Under the pieces are notes generated by a model. It saw only the letters and a program-made list of their open reading frames with translations, had not been told where the DNA came from and did no database searches. Made by a program: the position numbers and the translations under genes. From positions 1 through 14,536 of the forward strand of contig JBEPVA010000092.1 in the NCBI GenBank assembly GCA_041691295.1: 14,536 nt of DNA, written 5' to 3'. Of the stretch, positions 1-7,515 are shown one piece after another. The stretch is from DATEHG01 sp041691295 (GTDB lineage Bacteria > Gemmatimonadota > Gemmatimonadetes > Gemmatimonadales > GWC2-71-9). Every line of letters begins with the position of its first letter. Position 1 is the stretch's first letter.

Positions 1-994
1 GCCCCGGGAAATGCCCCTGGAAAAACGGTTCGTTGATCGTGACGTTCTTGATGCCGACGATCCGCGAGTTGCCCTCGATCTCGATGATCCGGTCGACCAG
101 CAGGAAGGGATAGCGATGGGGAATGACGTCGAGGATCTGGCCGATATCCATCGCGACGCCGCCATTGCGCTGGCCGGTGCGGGCCAAGGCGCGCACCAGC
201 GCGACATTGCCATGATGGCTGGGCCGGGTGGCGACGATGTGGGCCTGGACACGTCCACCGACCAGCGCCAGGTCACCGGCGATGTCTCCCGCCTTGTGAC
301 GGACGAACTCATCAGCCCACCGCAACGTGGTGCCTTCCACCCCATCGCGGGTCAGCGCGATGGCATTGCTGGTCGAAGCCCCGAGGGCCAGCCCTCGGGC
401 CTTGAGTGATTCGAACTCGTCGACAAATCCGAAGGTCCTGGCCGCGGCCAGCTCCTTGCCAAACGCCTCGGGCGTGATGTCGTAGCTGCCGGTCTGGCGG
501 CCGATCAGCGGATGCGCCCACTCCACCATCGTGGTGATCCGCAGCGACTTGGACGGCGAAATGACGTAGACCGAATCACCTTCAGTGACCTGGAACGGCG
601 CCTGGACTTTGTAGATGACCGGGTCACCGGGCTGGTCGACTGGACCGGCGTCACTCAGCGCCTTGAACCAGGGCTGGAACGAGCCATCAAGGATCGGCGG
701 CTCCGGGCCGTCGAGTCCGACCTCGAGATCATCGATGCCAAGTCCCGTCACGGCCGCCAGCAGGTGTTCGACGGTGTGAATGGTGGCGGCGCCCTTGCCG
801 ATCGAGGTTCGACGCTCGGTGGCTTCCACCTCGTTGAGGCGGGCCGGAATTTCCGGGGTGCCGGCCAGGTCGGTGCGGCGAAAGACGATGCCGCGGCCCG
901 AGACGGCCGGGCGCAGGATGGCGGTGGTCTGGACACCAGTGTGCAGACCAATCCCGCTCAGGCGGGATTCGCGTTCAATCGTTCGACGGGCCAT
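1..994 (-). CDS. lpxC/fabZ: Bifunctional LpxC-FabZ: UDP-3-O-acyl-GlcNAc deacetylase fused to 3-hydroxyacyl-ACP dehydratase (3' end cut by window edge)
   Basis: This is the 5' 331 codons of a fusion enzyme; the stop lies beyond the left edge. The LpxC part (about residues 1-275) catalyses the committed zinc-dependent deacetylation in lipid A synthesis. Its motifs are visible: HTVEHLLA with E76 and H77, then HKAGD with H233 and D237, matching the three zinc ligands plus the catalytic Glu, and SHHGN around 259-263 near the usual catalytic His. A short linker leads into FabZ from about residue 282: MDIGQILDVIPHRYPFLLVDR, then GHFPG with the active-site His at 328. The catalytic Glu of FabZ would be just off the window. 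Such fusions are known from Bacteroidetes/Chlorobi. The ATG at 992-994 has a GAGG ribosome site 5 nt upstream and overlaps the end of lpxD by 20 nt, suggesting translational coupling. Confidence 0.95.
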   Translation of the reverse strand, partial: MARRTIERESRLSGIGLHTGVQTTAILRPAVSGRGIVFRRTDLAGTPEIPARLNEVEATERRTSIGKGAATIHTVEHLLAAVTGLGIDDLEVGLDGPEPPILDGSFQPWFKALSDAGPVDQPGDPVIYKVQAPFQVTEGDSVYVISPSKSLRITTMVEWAHPLIGRQTGSYDITPEAFGKELAAARTFGFVDEFESLKARGLALGASTSNAIALTRDGVEGTTLRWADEFVRHKAGDIAGDLALVGGRVQAHIVATRPSHHGNVALVRALARTGQRNGGVAMDIGQILDVIPHRYPFLLVDRIIEIEGNSRIVGIKNVTINEPFFQGHFPG

Positions 995-2024
995 CGGCAC
1001 CTCGCTCCGCGAGCAGGTTGATCAGGGCCTTGGCGTGGGGCGCCAGCGAATACATCGCGGCCTGCGCTTTCAGGTAGTCGCGCTGGGGGCGGGCCGGATA
1101 GCCACCGACGGTGAGACCGGCCGCCACATCGCCGAAGACACCGCTCATCGCGGCGATCCGCACCCCGGCTCCAATCTTGGCGTGATCGCGGATGCCGGTG
1201 CCGCCTGCGGCGATGACACCGGCACCGAGCCGGACGCTCCCGGCCAGGAGCACTCCGGCCATGATGAGGCAGTTCTCACCCAGCCGGCTGTTGTGCCCGA
1301 TGTGGACCAGGTTGTCGAGCTTGGTCCCCCGTCCGATGATCGTGTCGTCGAGTCGACCGCGATCGATGCAGCTGCCAGAGCCGACTTCGACATCATCCTC
1401 CAGCACCGCCCGTCCAACATGTCTCAGCGCGGTATGACCCGACGCATCAGAGTCATAGCCGAACCCCCGGCCGCCGATCACGGCACCAGCCTTGAGCACC
1501 ACCCGGCTGCCCAGCACAGTGCCGGCGTAGCAGATGACCCGGGCGTCGAGCCGGCAATCATCCCCGATAATCACGCCGTCCCCGAGCACCACACCGGCCT
1601 CGAGCACGGCGCGGGCACCTACCCTGGAATCATCCCCCACAACCACCTGCGGTCCGATCGATACCTCGGGCCCCAGCACAACGCCGCGCCCGAGAATGGC
1701 TGAGGGATGGACGCCGGGCACGGCCGCGATCGGCGGGTGAAAATGCCGCAGGAGCTGTTCAAGGGCCCCCGGCACATCAGCCACGACGATGCGGACCTGG
1801 GGCCCGCCGGCCTCCGTGGCACTCGCTTCATCGACCAGGACCGCGCCCGCCTTCGAGGCCCGAAAGTACGGCAGGTACTTGGCGGAGACAAGAAACGAGA
1901 GCTCCGCCGGGCCGGCGCTTTCCAGCGACCGCACTCCGGTCAGCCGAAGGCTGCCCGATCCGACAAGGCGGCCACCGACCAGGTCGGCGACCGCCCGCGG
2001 ATTCAGTTCCGGCCGATCGATCAC
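975..2024 (-). CDS. lpxD: LpxD, UDP-3-O-(3-hydroxyacyl)glucosamine N-acyltransferase
   Basis: A 349-residue cytoplasmic acyltransferase that adds the second hydroxyacyl chain (amide-linked, from ACP) in lipid A synthesis, the step after LpxC. An N-terminal LpxD domain (about 1-100, with TGVRSLESAGPAELSFL) precedes a left-handed beta-helix of hexapeptide repeats (about 105-305). Family motifs are GRGFGY at 185-190, IDRGRLDDTIIG at 220-231, and HIGHN at 241-245, where H244 corresponds to the catalytic His of E. coli LpxD. A C-terminal helical tail follows. The start is GTG at 2022-2024, one nucleotide after the TAA of the Skp-like gene and without a strong ribosome site, so it probably depends on reinitiation. 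The length is typical. The 3' end overlaps lpxC by 20 nt. Confidence 0.96.
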   Translation of the reverse strand: MIDRPELNPRAVADLVGGRLVGSGSLRLTGVRSLESAGPAELSFLVSAKYLPYFRASKAGAVLVDEASATEAGGPQVRIVVADVPGALEQLLRHFHPPIAAVPGVHPSAILGRGVVLGPEVSIGPQVVVGDDSRVGARAVLEAGVVLGDGVIIGDDCRLDARVICYAGTVLGSRVVLKAGAVIGGRGFGYDSDASGHTALRHVGRAVLEDDVEVGSGSCIDRGRLDDTIIGRGTKLDNLVHIGHNSRLGENCLIMAGVLLAGSVRLGAGVIAAGGTGIRDHAKIGAGVRIAAMSGVFGDVAAGLTVGGYPARPQRDYLKAQAAMYSLAPHAKALINLLAERGADGPSND

Positions 2025-2025
2025 G

Positions 2026-2559
2026 TTACTTCGCGTTCTTGAGACGCTCGGCCAGCTGCTGAGTCAGGTCGAGTGATTTATCGGCGGCGACGATGCCCGA
2101 CTGACCACCCCCGACGTCGAAGATGATGCTGTAGCCGCCCTCGGACCGAAGGGTCTCGATCAGGGTGCTGACCTTGGACTGGATCGGATCCAGCAGTTCA
2201 CGTTCGCGCGCGGCGGCCTTCTGCTGGATTTCCTGGTTCCGGGCCTCGAGCTGGCGGTTCTTGTCCTCCAGTTCCTTGCGTTTGGCCGTGCGGGCGCTGG
2301 GGGACAGCAGCACCGACGACTGCTCGAAGTCCTGGCCGGCCGAGTCAAGCGTCTGCTGCATCTTGGCCAGCTCGGCGCGGTAGCCTTCAACCTCCTTGGC
2401 AAACAGCGATTCGGCCTTGGCGTACTCCGGTGCGGCCGCCAGGACCGCCCTGACGTTGACGAAGGCGAACTTCGCCGCCGGCGCCACCTGGGCCTCCGCC
2501 GATCCTGCGATGGCGAAGAGCAGGCCGGCCGCGGCCACGATCCTACGAAGTGAAGGCAT
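2026..2559 (-). CDS. skp: Skp/OmpH-family periplasmic chaperone
   Basis: A 177-residue secreted protein. The N-terminus is a clear signal peptide (MPSLRRIVAAAGLLFAIAGS) with a probable cleavage after AEA at residue 23. The mature part begins with the OmpH-type strand KFAFVNVRAVLAAAPE, continues as a long charged coiled coil (about 45-135: AKAESLFAKEVEGYRAELAK, then KRKELEDKNRQLEARNQEIQ), and ends with a strand/helix cap (YSIIFDVGGG, AADKSLDLTQQLAERL). Skp proteins are trimeric holdases that carry unfolded outer-membrane proteins to the Bam complex. Position between bamA and lpxD is the usual context. I chose the ATG at 2557-2559 because GGAG lies 5 nt upstream and the signal peptide starts there; an in-frame GTG at 2584-2586 would only add nine unlikely residues. 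The stop is TAA. Confidence 0.92.
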   Translation of the reverse strand: MPSLRRIVAAAGLLFAIAGSAEAQVAPAAKFAFVNVRAVLAAAPEYAKAESLFAKEVEGYRAELAKMQQTLDSAGQDFEQSSVLLSPSARTAKRKELEDKNRQLEARNQEIQQKAAARERELLDPIQSKVSTLIETLRSEGGYSIIFDVGGGQSGIVAADKSLDLTQQLAERLKNAK

Positions 2560-2564
2560 TCCGA

Positions 2565-2568
2565 CTCC
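2565..2568 (-). promoter_or_regulatory. Ribosome binding site deciding the skp start
   Basis: GGAG lies 5 nt before the ATG at 2559. It favours that start over the upstream in-frame GTG at 2586. Confidence 0.7.
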
Positions 2569-2597
2569 AGAGTAAAATGGTGACACGCGAGCACGCC

Positions 2598-4970
2598 TCA
2601 GAAGAAGTTGCCGAGGCGAAAATGCAGTTTCCAGCCAGGCTTGGGTTTGCCAAAGGTATCGGTGCGGTCGAACCCGTACGCCAGGTCGAGACCGATTGGA
2701 CCAAGCGGGGAGACGATGGCCGCCCCGACGCCGGCGCCCTTGAACAGGCGGCTGGGATCATATTGCCGCGCCGTACGATAGACGTTGCCGGCATCCATGA
2801 AGGCGTCAAAGTACAGTGACTGGCTGAGCCGGGCACCGATTTCGACGCTGAAGGACGCATACGCCTTGCCGAACGAGTTGACCCCGGCGGCGTTGTTGCC
2901 GCTGGCGCTCGGGTCGAATCCATCCGGGGTGATCGAGAACTCATTGTAGCCCCGCAGCGGGATACCATACTGAGTGCCACCCATCGAGTAGAGCTCAGTG
3001 TAGAACGGACCGGCGTCACCGAAGATAAAGCCCGATTTGGCCGTCAGTCCGAGCACCATCCGGATGCCGCTGCCGAGCTGGGAGTTGCCTCCGATGGCGC
3101 CGAGCGGGGTGTACCAGCGGCCATCGAGGTCGGTCTTGAAATAGTTGCCGCTGCCGCCGAGGAAGCCGCCATTGTACTCACCGGAGATCGTCGCCTGCTG
3201 GCCGGCCGTCGGGAAGGGCAGGTCAATTCGGGTGTCCCGCACCAGGCTGGCGCCCAGCGTGGAGCGAGTGCAGCCGCTGCAGATGAATTGCTGCTGCAAT
3301 TCAGTGGATCCGCCTTCATAGGAGATCTTCTGCAGGCCGTAGGTAGCGAAGACCCGGGTATAGCGATCGGCAAAGAACGGGAACCCGGCCTGGAGCGAAA
3401 ACCCGCGCTGCCGGCGCCGGCCGAGGTCACCGATGGTGAAGCGCTGCCGGGAGTCGAACAGCGACACCGTGCCCGAGACCCGGGACTCGTTGATGGCGGG
3501 GTCGGTATAGCTCAGGGTGAAATCGTTGATGTTGCTGCCGAACTGCCACTGCAGGCTGCCCCGCTTGCCGCGACCGAACAGGTTCGGCTCCTGCAGTCCG
3601 AGGAATCCGCCCAGCCCGGTGCCCTGCCCCAGCGAGGCACCGAAGTTGATGTTGCCGGTGCGCTTTTCCTGGACCCGGAAGACGATGTTGACATCGACCC
3701 CGTTGGAGGTCGGCTGGACATCGGGACCGGGCATCGGCTGCTGGAAGAAGCCCAGGTTCGAGATGTTCTGGTACGAGCGGATCAGCTTGTCACGGTTGAA
3801 CAGCTCACCCGGCAGCATAACGATCGCTTCGCGGATGACCCGTTCGTGGGTGACGTCGTTGCCCAGGATCTCGATCTTGTTGATGGTGGCGGGAGGGCCT
3901 TCCTGAATGTTCCAGCGCAGGTCGATGAAGTTCCGGCCGTCGGGGGTGGCCCGGCGGGTCTCCTGTGGATTGACCGCGGCATAGATGTAGCCGTTGTTGT
4001 TGTACAGTGTCTTGATCGATTCGGTCGCCTTGTCCCACTGGGTCCGGTTGAACACCGGATGCTCCTGCCCCAGCGAGTCCGCCACCACCGAGTTGCCGAA
4101 AGGATACAGGGTCGAGATTTCCTCGGTCGAGAAACGGCGATTGCCCACCACGTCGAAGCTGCCCACCCGGTAGATGTTGCCCTCGATGACCGCCAGATCC
4201 AGCGAGGCCTTGCCGCTCACCGAGTCAACGGCCAGTGAGTCGTGGGTGACCTGGAAATCGATGTAGCCATTTTCGGAGTAGAACAGGGGCAGCCGCTCCC
4301 GGAGGTCCTGGGACAGCCGGTCGTCGTCGAGTCGGCCGTTCTGGAACCACCAGAATCCCTCCGGACGAGTGGCCATATGATCCACCAGCTTCTGGTCCTT
4401 GAAGGCCGCATTGCCGTCGACCGTGACCTGGCTGACCGCGACCCGCTTGCCCTCATGAATCTGGAAGACCACCCGTACGTTGCCGTTGTCCTGGAGCAGC
4501 TGCTGGACCTCGACCTTGGCCTCATAGTAGCCCTGGGCCCGGTACACCGAATCGACGGCGCCCTTGGATCGGGCCAGCGCCGCACGATCGAGCGGCCGCC
4601 CGTTGGTCAGCTTGATCCGCTCCTTGATCGAACTCTCGGACAGCCGGCTCACGCCGACGACGCTCCACCGCTCCATGACCGGCCGTTCCTTGATCTGGAT
4701 GATCAGGGTCTTGCCGCTGTCACTGCGCTGGAGAATGTCGACGTGGTCGAACTGGCCGGTCTTGTAGAGCGCGGTGACGGCCCGCTGGATGTCGCGATAG
4801 CTGATCGAGGAGTGGATCACCAGGCCGGCGGTGCCGATGACCTGGCCCGTGGCGACACGGTGATTGCCCTCGACGATGATGGTGTCGAGAGTGGGGGTCG
4901 CCTGGTCCTGGGCCCGGGCAATAACGGGCAGGAGCAGGCCGATGAAGGCGGCGATGAAGCGGCGGGCCAT
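2598..4970 (-). CDS. bamA: BamA, outer-membrane protein assembly factor
   Basis: A 790-residue Omp85-family protein that folds and inserts beta-barrels into the outer membrane. The signal peptide (residues 1-20, ending VIARA before QDQ) is followed by five POTRA domains, roughly 27-97, 98-177, 178-266, 267-359 and 360-438, each opening with a strand and a VxGN/VxGV-like turn (VEGN 33-36, VVGV 104-107, VDGN 184-187, VVGN 274-277, ILGN 368-371). The 16-strand barrel spans about 439-790. The loop-6 RGY motif (673-675, in PLRGYNEF) and a terminal Phe (LGNFF), the outer-membrane beta-signal, are present. C564 and C567 form a CxxC in a probable external loop. It is 38 nt upstream of skp. The ATG start is well supported by the signal peptide, but no clear ribosome site is seen before it. 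Stop is TGA. Confidence 0.97.
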   Translation of the reverse strand: MARRFIAAFIGLLLPVIARAQDQATPTLDTIIVEGNHRVATGQVIGTAGLVIHSSISYRDIQRAVTALYKTGQFDHVDILQRSDSGKTLIIQIKERPVMERWSVVGVSRLSESSIKERIKLTNGRPLDRAALARSKGAVDSVYRAQGYYEAKVEVQQLLQDNGNVRVVFQIHEGKRVAVSQVTVDGNAAFKDQKLVDHMATRPEGFWWFQNGRLDDDRLSQDLRERLPLFYSENGYIDFQVTHDSLAVDSVSGKASLDLAVIEGNIYRVGSFDVVGNRRFSTEEISTLYPFGNSVVADSLGQEHPVFNRTQWDKATESIKTLYNNNGYIYAAVNPQETRRATPDGRNFIDLRWNIQEGPPATINKIEILGNDVTHERVIREAIVMLPGELFNRDKLIRSYQNISNLGFFQQPMPGPDVQPTSNGVDVNIVFRVQEKRTGNINFGASLGQGTGLGGFLGLQEPNLFGRGKRGSLQWQFGSNINDFTLSYTDPAINESRVSGTVSLFDSRQRFTIGDLGRRRQRGFSLQAGFPFFADRYTRVFATYGLQKISYEGGSTELQQQFICSGCTRSTLGASLVRDTRIDLPFPTAGQQATISGEYNGGFLGGSGNYFKTDLDGRWYTPLGAIGGNSQLGSGIRMVLGLTAKSGFIFGDAGPFYTELYSMGGTQYGIPLRGYNEFSITPDGFDPSASGNNAAGVNSFGKAYASFSVEIGARLSQSLYFDAFMDAGNVYRTARQYDPSRLFKGAGVGAAIVSPLGPIGLDLAYGFDRTDTFGKPKPGWKLHFRLGNFF

Positions 4971-4988
4971 GAAGTACCGAAAACGCGA

Positions 4989-5016
4989 GGGCGGCTTCCC
5001 AGCCGGGAAGCCGCCC
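4989..5016 (-). terminator. Perfect 12-bp hairpin between clpC and bamA (weak intrinsic terminator or processing site)
   Basis: The arms GGGCGGCTTCCC (4989-5000) and GGGAAGCCGCCC (5005-5016) are exact reverse complements around a 4-nt loop. The hairpin begins 8 nt after the clpC stop codon. On the transcribed strand it is followed by TCGCG and then only four T's, so the usual U-tract is poor. Only 18 nt separate it from the bamA ATG, leaving no room for a bamA promoter downstream of it. It could act as a partial terminator, an mRNA stability or processing element, or a structure affecting bamA translation. Confidence 0.6.
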
Positions 5017-5024
5017 GTCAGGCG

Positions 5025-7511
5025 TCAGGCCTTCGAAGAGCTGGTCAGCGCCCGAAAGGCGAGCTTGTCGCCCTCGGGCGCCAGATCGACTTCGATCTCC
5101 TCGCCCCGGCCGAAATCACCGGAGAGGATTCGTTCACTCAGCGGATCCTCGATGTACTTCTGGATCGAGCGCTTGAGCGGACGGGCACCATAATTCTGGT
5201 CGTAGCCCTTCTCGACCAGAAAATCGATGGCGGCTGGGGTGAGCCGCACTTCGTCGCCGAGCCGGCGCTGCACTTCCTTGAGCAGAATCGTGACCACCTT
5301 GGCGATGTGCTCCTTGGACAGCGGATGGAAGATGATGACATCATCCAGCCGGTTCAGGAACTCGGGGTTGAACACCTTGTTCAGCTCTTCCTTGATCTTG
5401 TCCGACATCTTGTCGAACGAGGTCTTCACGTCGCTGCCCTGGAACCCCAGCGTCTTGCCCTGCATGATATCCCGGGCGCCGACGTTGGAGGTCATGATCA
5501 CGACCGTGTTCTTGAAGTCGATGACCCGGCCATAGTTGTCGGTCAGCCGGCCCTCGTCGAGCACCTGCAGCAGGATATTGAACACATCCGGATGGGCCTT
5601 TTCGATTTCATCCAGCAGCACGACCGAGTAGGGTTTGCGGCGCACGGCCTTGGTCAGTGCACCGGAGTCTTCATACCCCACATATCCCGGCGGGGCGCCG
5701 ATCAGACGGCTGACCGAGAATTTCTCCATGTATTCCGACATGTCGACCCGGATCAGGGCCGAACTGTCGGCGAACAGGAATCGGGCCAGGGCCCGGGCCA
5801 GTTCGGTCTTGCCGACGCCGGTCGGGCCACAGAATACGAATGACCCGATCGGATGATTGGGATCCTTGAGCCCGGCGCGCGAGCGGCGAATGGCCCGGCT
5901 GATGGCCTTGATGGCCTCGTCCTGACCGACCACGCTGCTGTGCAGCTCCTCCTCCATCCGGAGCAGCCGCGCCGCCTCGGCCTCTTGCAGCCTGGTGACG
6001 GGAATGCCGGTCCAGCGTGAAACGATGAAAGCAATGGCCTCCTCGTCGATCACCGGACGGCGGGTCTGCCGTTCTTTTTCCCAGTCTTCCTGTTTGAGCC
6101 GAATCTGGTTCTGCAGTTCGCGCTCGCGATCCCGCAACGAGGCGGCCCGCTCGAAATTCTGGTCGCGGACGGCATCTTCTTTCTGCAGGTTGACCTTGTC
6201 GAGCTCCAGCTTGAGCTCGGCGACTTCCGCCGGCGGCGCCTGAGATGCCAGGCGCGCCCGGGCCCCGGCCTCGTCGATCACGTCGATGGCCTTGTCCGGC
6301 AGGAACCGGTCGGTGATGTAGCGCTCGGACAGGCTGGCCGCTGCCGCCAGGGTGGCGTCCGGTATCGAGACCCGGTGATGGTCTTCGTACTTCTTGCGCA
6401 GCCCCTTGAGGATCTCGACGGTTTCTGGAATCGACGGCGGCTCGACCATGACGGTCTGGAACCGGCGTTCAAGTGCCCCATCCTTCTCGATGTACTTGCG
6501 GTACTCGTTCAGGGTCGAGGCTCCGACGCACTGAAGTTCGCCACGGGCCAGCGCAGGTTTGAGCATGTTCGAGGCATCGATGGCCCCCTCGGCGGCACCG
6601 GCACCCACCAGGGTGTGCAGCTCGTCGATGAACAGCACAATCTGCTTGTTCTGGGCAATCTCGTTCATCACGGCCTTGAGCCGCTCCTCGAACTGGCCCC
6701 GATACTTGGTGCCGGCGATGACGGCTGCCATGTCGAGCGAGAGCACCCGGTGGTCGCGTAGCACATCCGGGCACTGCCCGTTGGCGATCAGCAGCGCCAG
6801 CCCCTCGACGATGGCGGTCTTGCCGACGCCGGGCTCACCGATCAGGACCGGGTTGTTCTTCTTCCGACGGGCCAGGATTTCCATGACCCGTTCGATTTCC
6901 TTGGCCCGGCCGATGGTCGGATCGAGTTGCCCTTCGGCGGCGAGCTGGGTCAGGTCACGGCAGAAGTGATCCAGCGCCGGAGTCTTGGACTTCTTTTCCG
7001 ACTTGGGGCTGGCACTGGCGGGCGGCGTGGCGGGCGCCGACGATTGCGGCGACTGGGTCTGCGGCATGTCGCTGCCCAGCAGCCGCAGGGTTTCGGCGCG
7101 CGACTGTTCGAGGTTGACCCCGGCATCGGTGAGGACCTGCGCCGCAATCCCCTTTTCTTCCCGCAGCAATCCCAGCAACAGGTGCTCGGTGCCCACGTAG
7201 CTGTGATTGAGCTCGCGGGCCTCGGTCATGGCCAGCTCAAGCACCTTCTTGGCGCGCGAGGTGTACGGCAGGTCGGGTCCCGAGGCGGCGGCCGCTTTGC
7301 CCTTCTTGACCGTCTCCTCGATCTTCTGCTGAATCTCCTCGAGATCGACGTTCAGGTTGGTCAGCACAGCGGCCGCCACCCCTTCGCCCTCGCGGATCAG
7401 GCCCAGCAGGATGTGCTCGGTACCGACGTATTCGTGGTGCAGCCTGGCGGCTTCTTCGCGCGCCATCTGCAGCACCTTACGAACCCGGTCGGTAAAATTG
7501 TATCCGTTCAT
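5025..7511 (-). CDS. clpC: ClpC, AAA+ unfoldase of the Clp protease
   Basis: An 828-residue class I Clp ATPase that unfolds substrates and feeds them to ClpP. The N-terminal double Clp-N repeat (about 5-145, each with YVGTEHxLLGL at 28-38 and 105-115) is where phospho-arginine substrates bind in Bacillus ClpC. A low-complexity Ser/Pro/Lys linker follows (150-177). AAA-1 has Walker A GEPGVGKT (225-232) and Walker B VLFIDE (292-297). A middle region with a UVR-like coiled coil spans about 425-480. AAA-2 has Walker A GPTGVGKT (562-569) and Walker B VVLLDE (630-635), and an LGF tripeptide (688-690) fits the ClpP-docking loop. The ATG at 7509-7511 has AGAGGG 7 nt upstream and starts the conserved MNGYNFTDRVRKVL; an upstream in-frame start at 7592 would add non-homologous residues over mcsB. 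It begins 4 nt after mcsB. Confidence 0.97.
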   Translation of the reverse strand: MNGYNFTDRVRKVLQMAREEAARLHHEYVGTEHILLGLIREGEGVAAAVLTNLNVDLEEIQQKIEETVKKGKAAAASGPDLPYTSRAKKVLELAMTEARELNHSYVGTEHLLLGLLREEKGIAAQVLTDAGVNLEQSRAETLRLLGSDMPQTQSPQSSAPATPPASASPKSEKKSKTPALDHFCRDLTQLAAEGQLDPTIGRAKEIERVMEILARRKKNNPVLIGEPGVGKTAIVEGLALLIANGQCPDVLRDHRVLSLDMAAVIAGTKYRGQFEERLKAVMNEIAQNKQIVLFIDELHTLVGAGAAEGAIDASNMLKPALARGELQCVGASTLNEYRKYIEKDGALERRFQTVMVEPPSIPETVEILKGLRKKYEDHHRVSIPDATLAAAASLSERYITDRFLPDKAIDVIDEAGARARLASQAPPAEVAELKLELDKVNLQKEDAVRDQNFERAASLRDRERELQNQIRLKQEDWEKERQTRRPVIDEEAIAFIVSRWTGIPVTRLQEAEAARLLRMEEELHSSVVGQDEAIKAISRAIRRSRAGLKDPNHPIGSFVFCGPTGVGKTELARALARFLFADSSALIRVDMSEYMEKFSVSRLIGAPPGYVGYEDSGALTKAVRRKPYSVVLLDEIEKAHPDVFNILLQVLDEGRLTDNYGRVIDFKNTVVIMTSNVGARDIMQGKTLGFQGSDVKTSFDKMSDKIKEELNKVFNPEFLNRLDDVIIFHPLSKEHIAKVVTILLKEVQRRLGDEVRLTPAAIDFLVEKGYDQNYGARPLKRSIQKYIEDPLSERILSGDFGRGEEIEVDLAPEGDKLAFRALTSSSKA

Positions 7512-7515
7512 GGTT

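Noticed and set aside
780..1703. 307-codon plus-strand frame opposite lpxC/lpxD
   Set aside because: It is antisense to two enzymes with intact active-site motifs, and its apparent repeats mirror the LpxD hexapeptide repeats.
3288..4238. 316-codon plus-strand frame opposite bamA
   Set aside because: The opposite strand encodes clear POTRA and barrel sequence; this translation has no motif, signal peptide or ribosome site.
4242..5843. 533-codon open frame on the plus strand
   Set aside because: It lies antisense to bamA and clpC, crosses the hairpin gap, and its product has no recognisable domain. Long antisense frames are expected where codon third positions are GC-rich.
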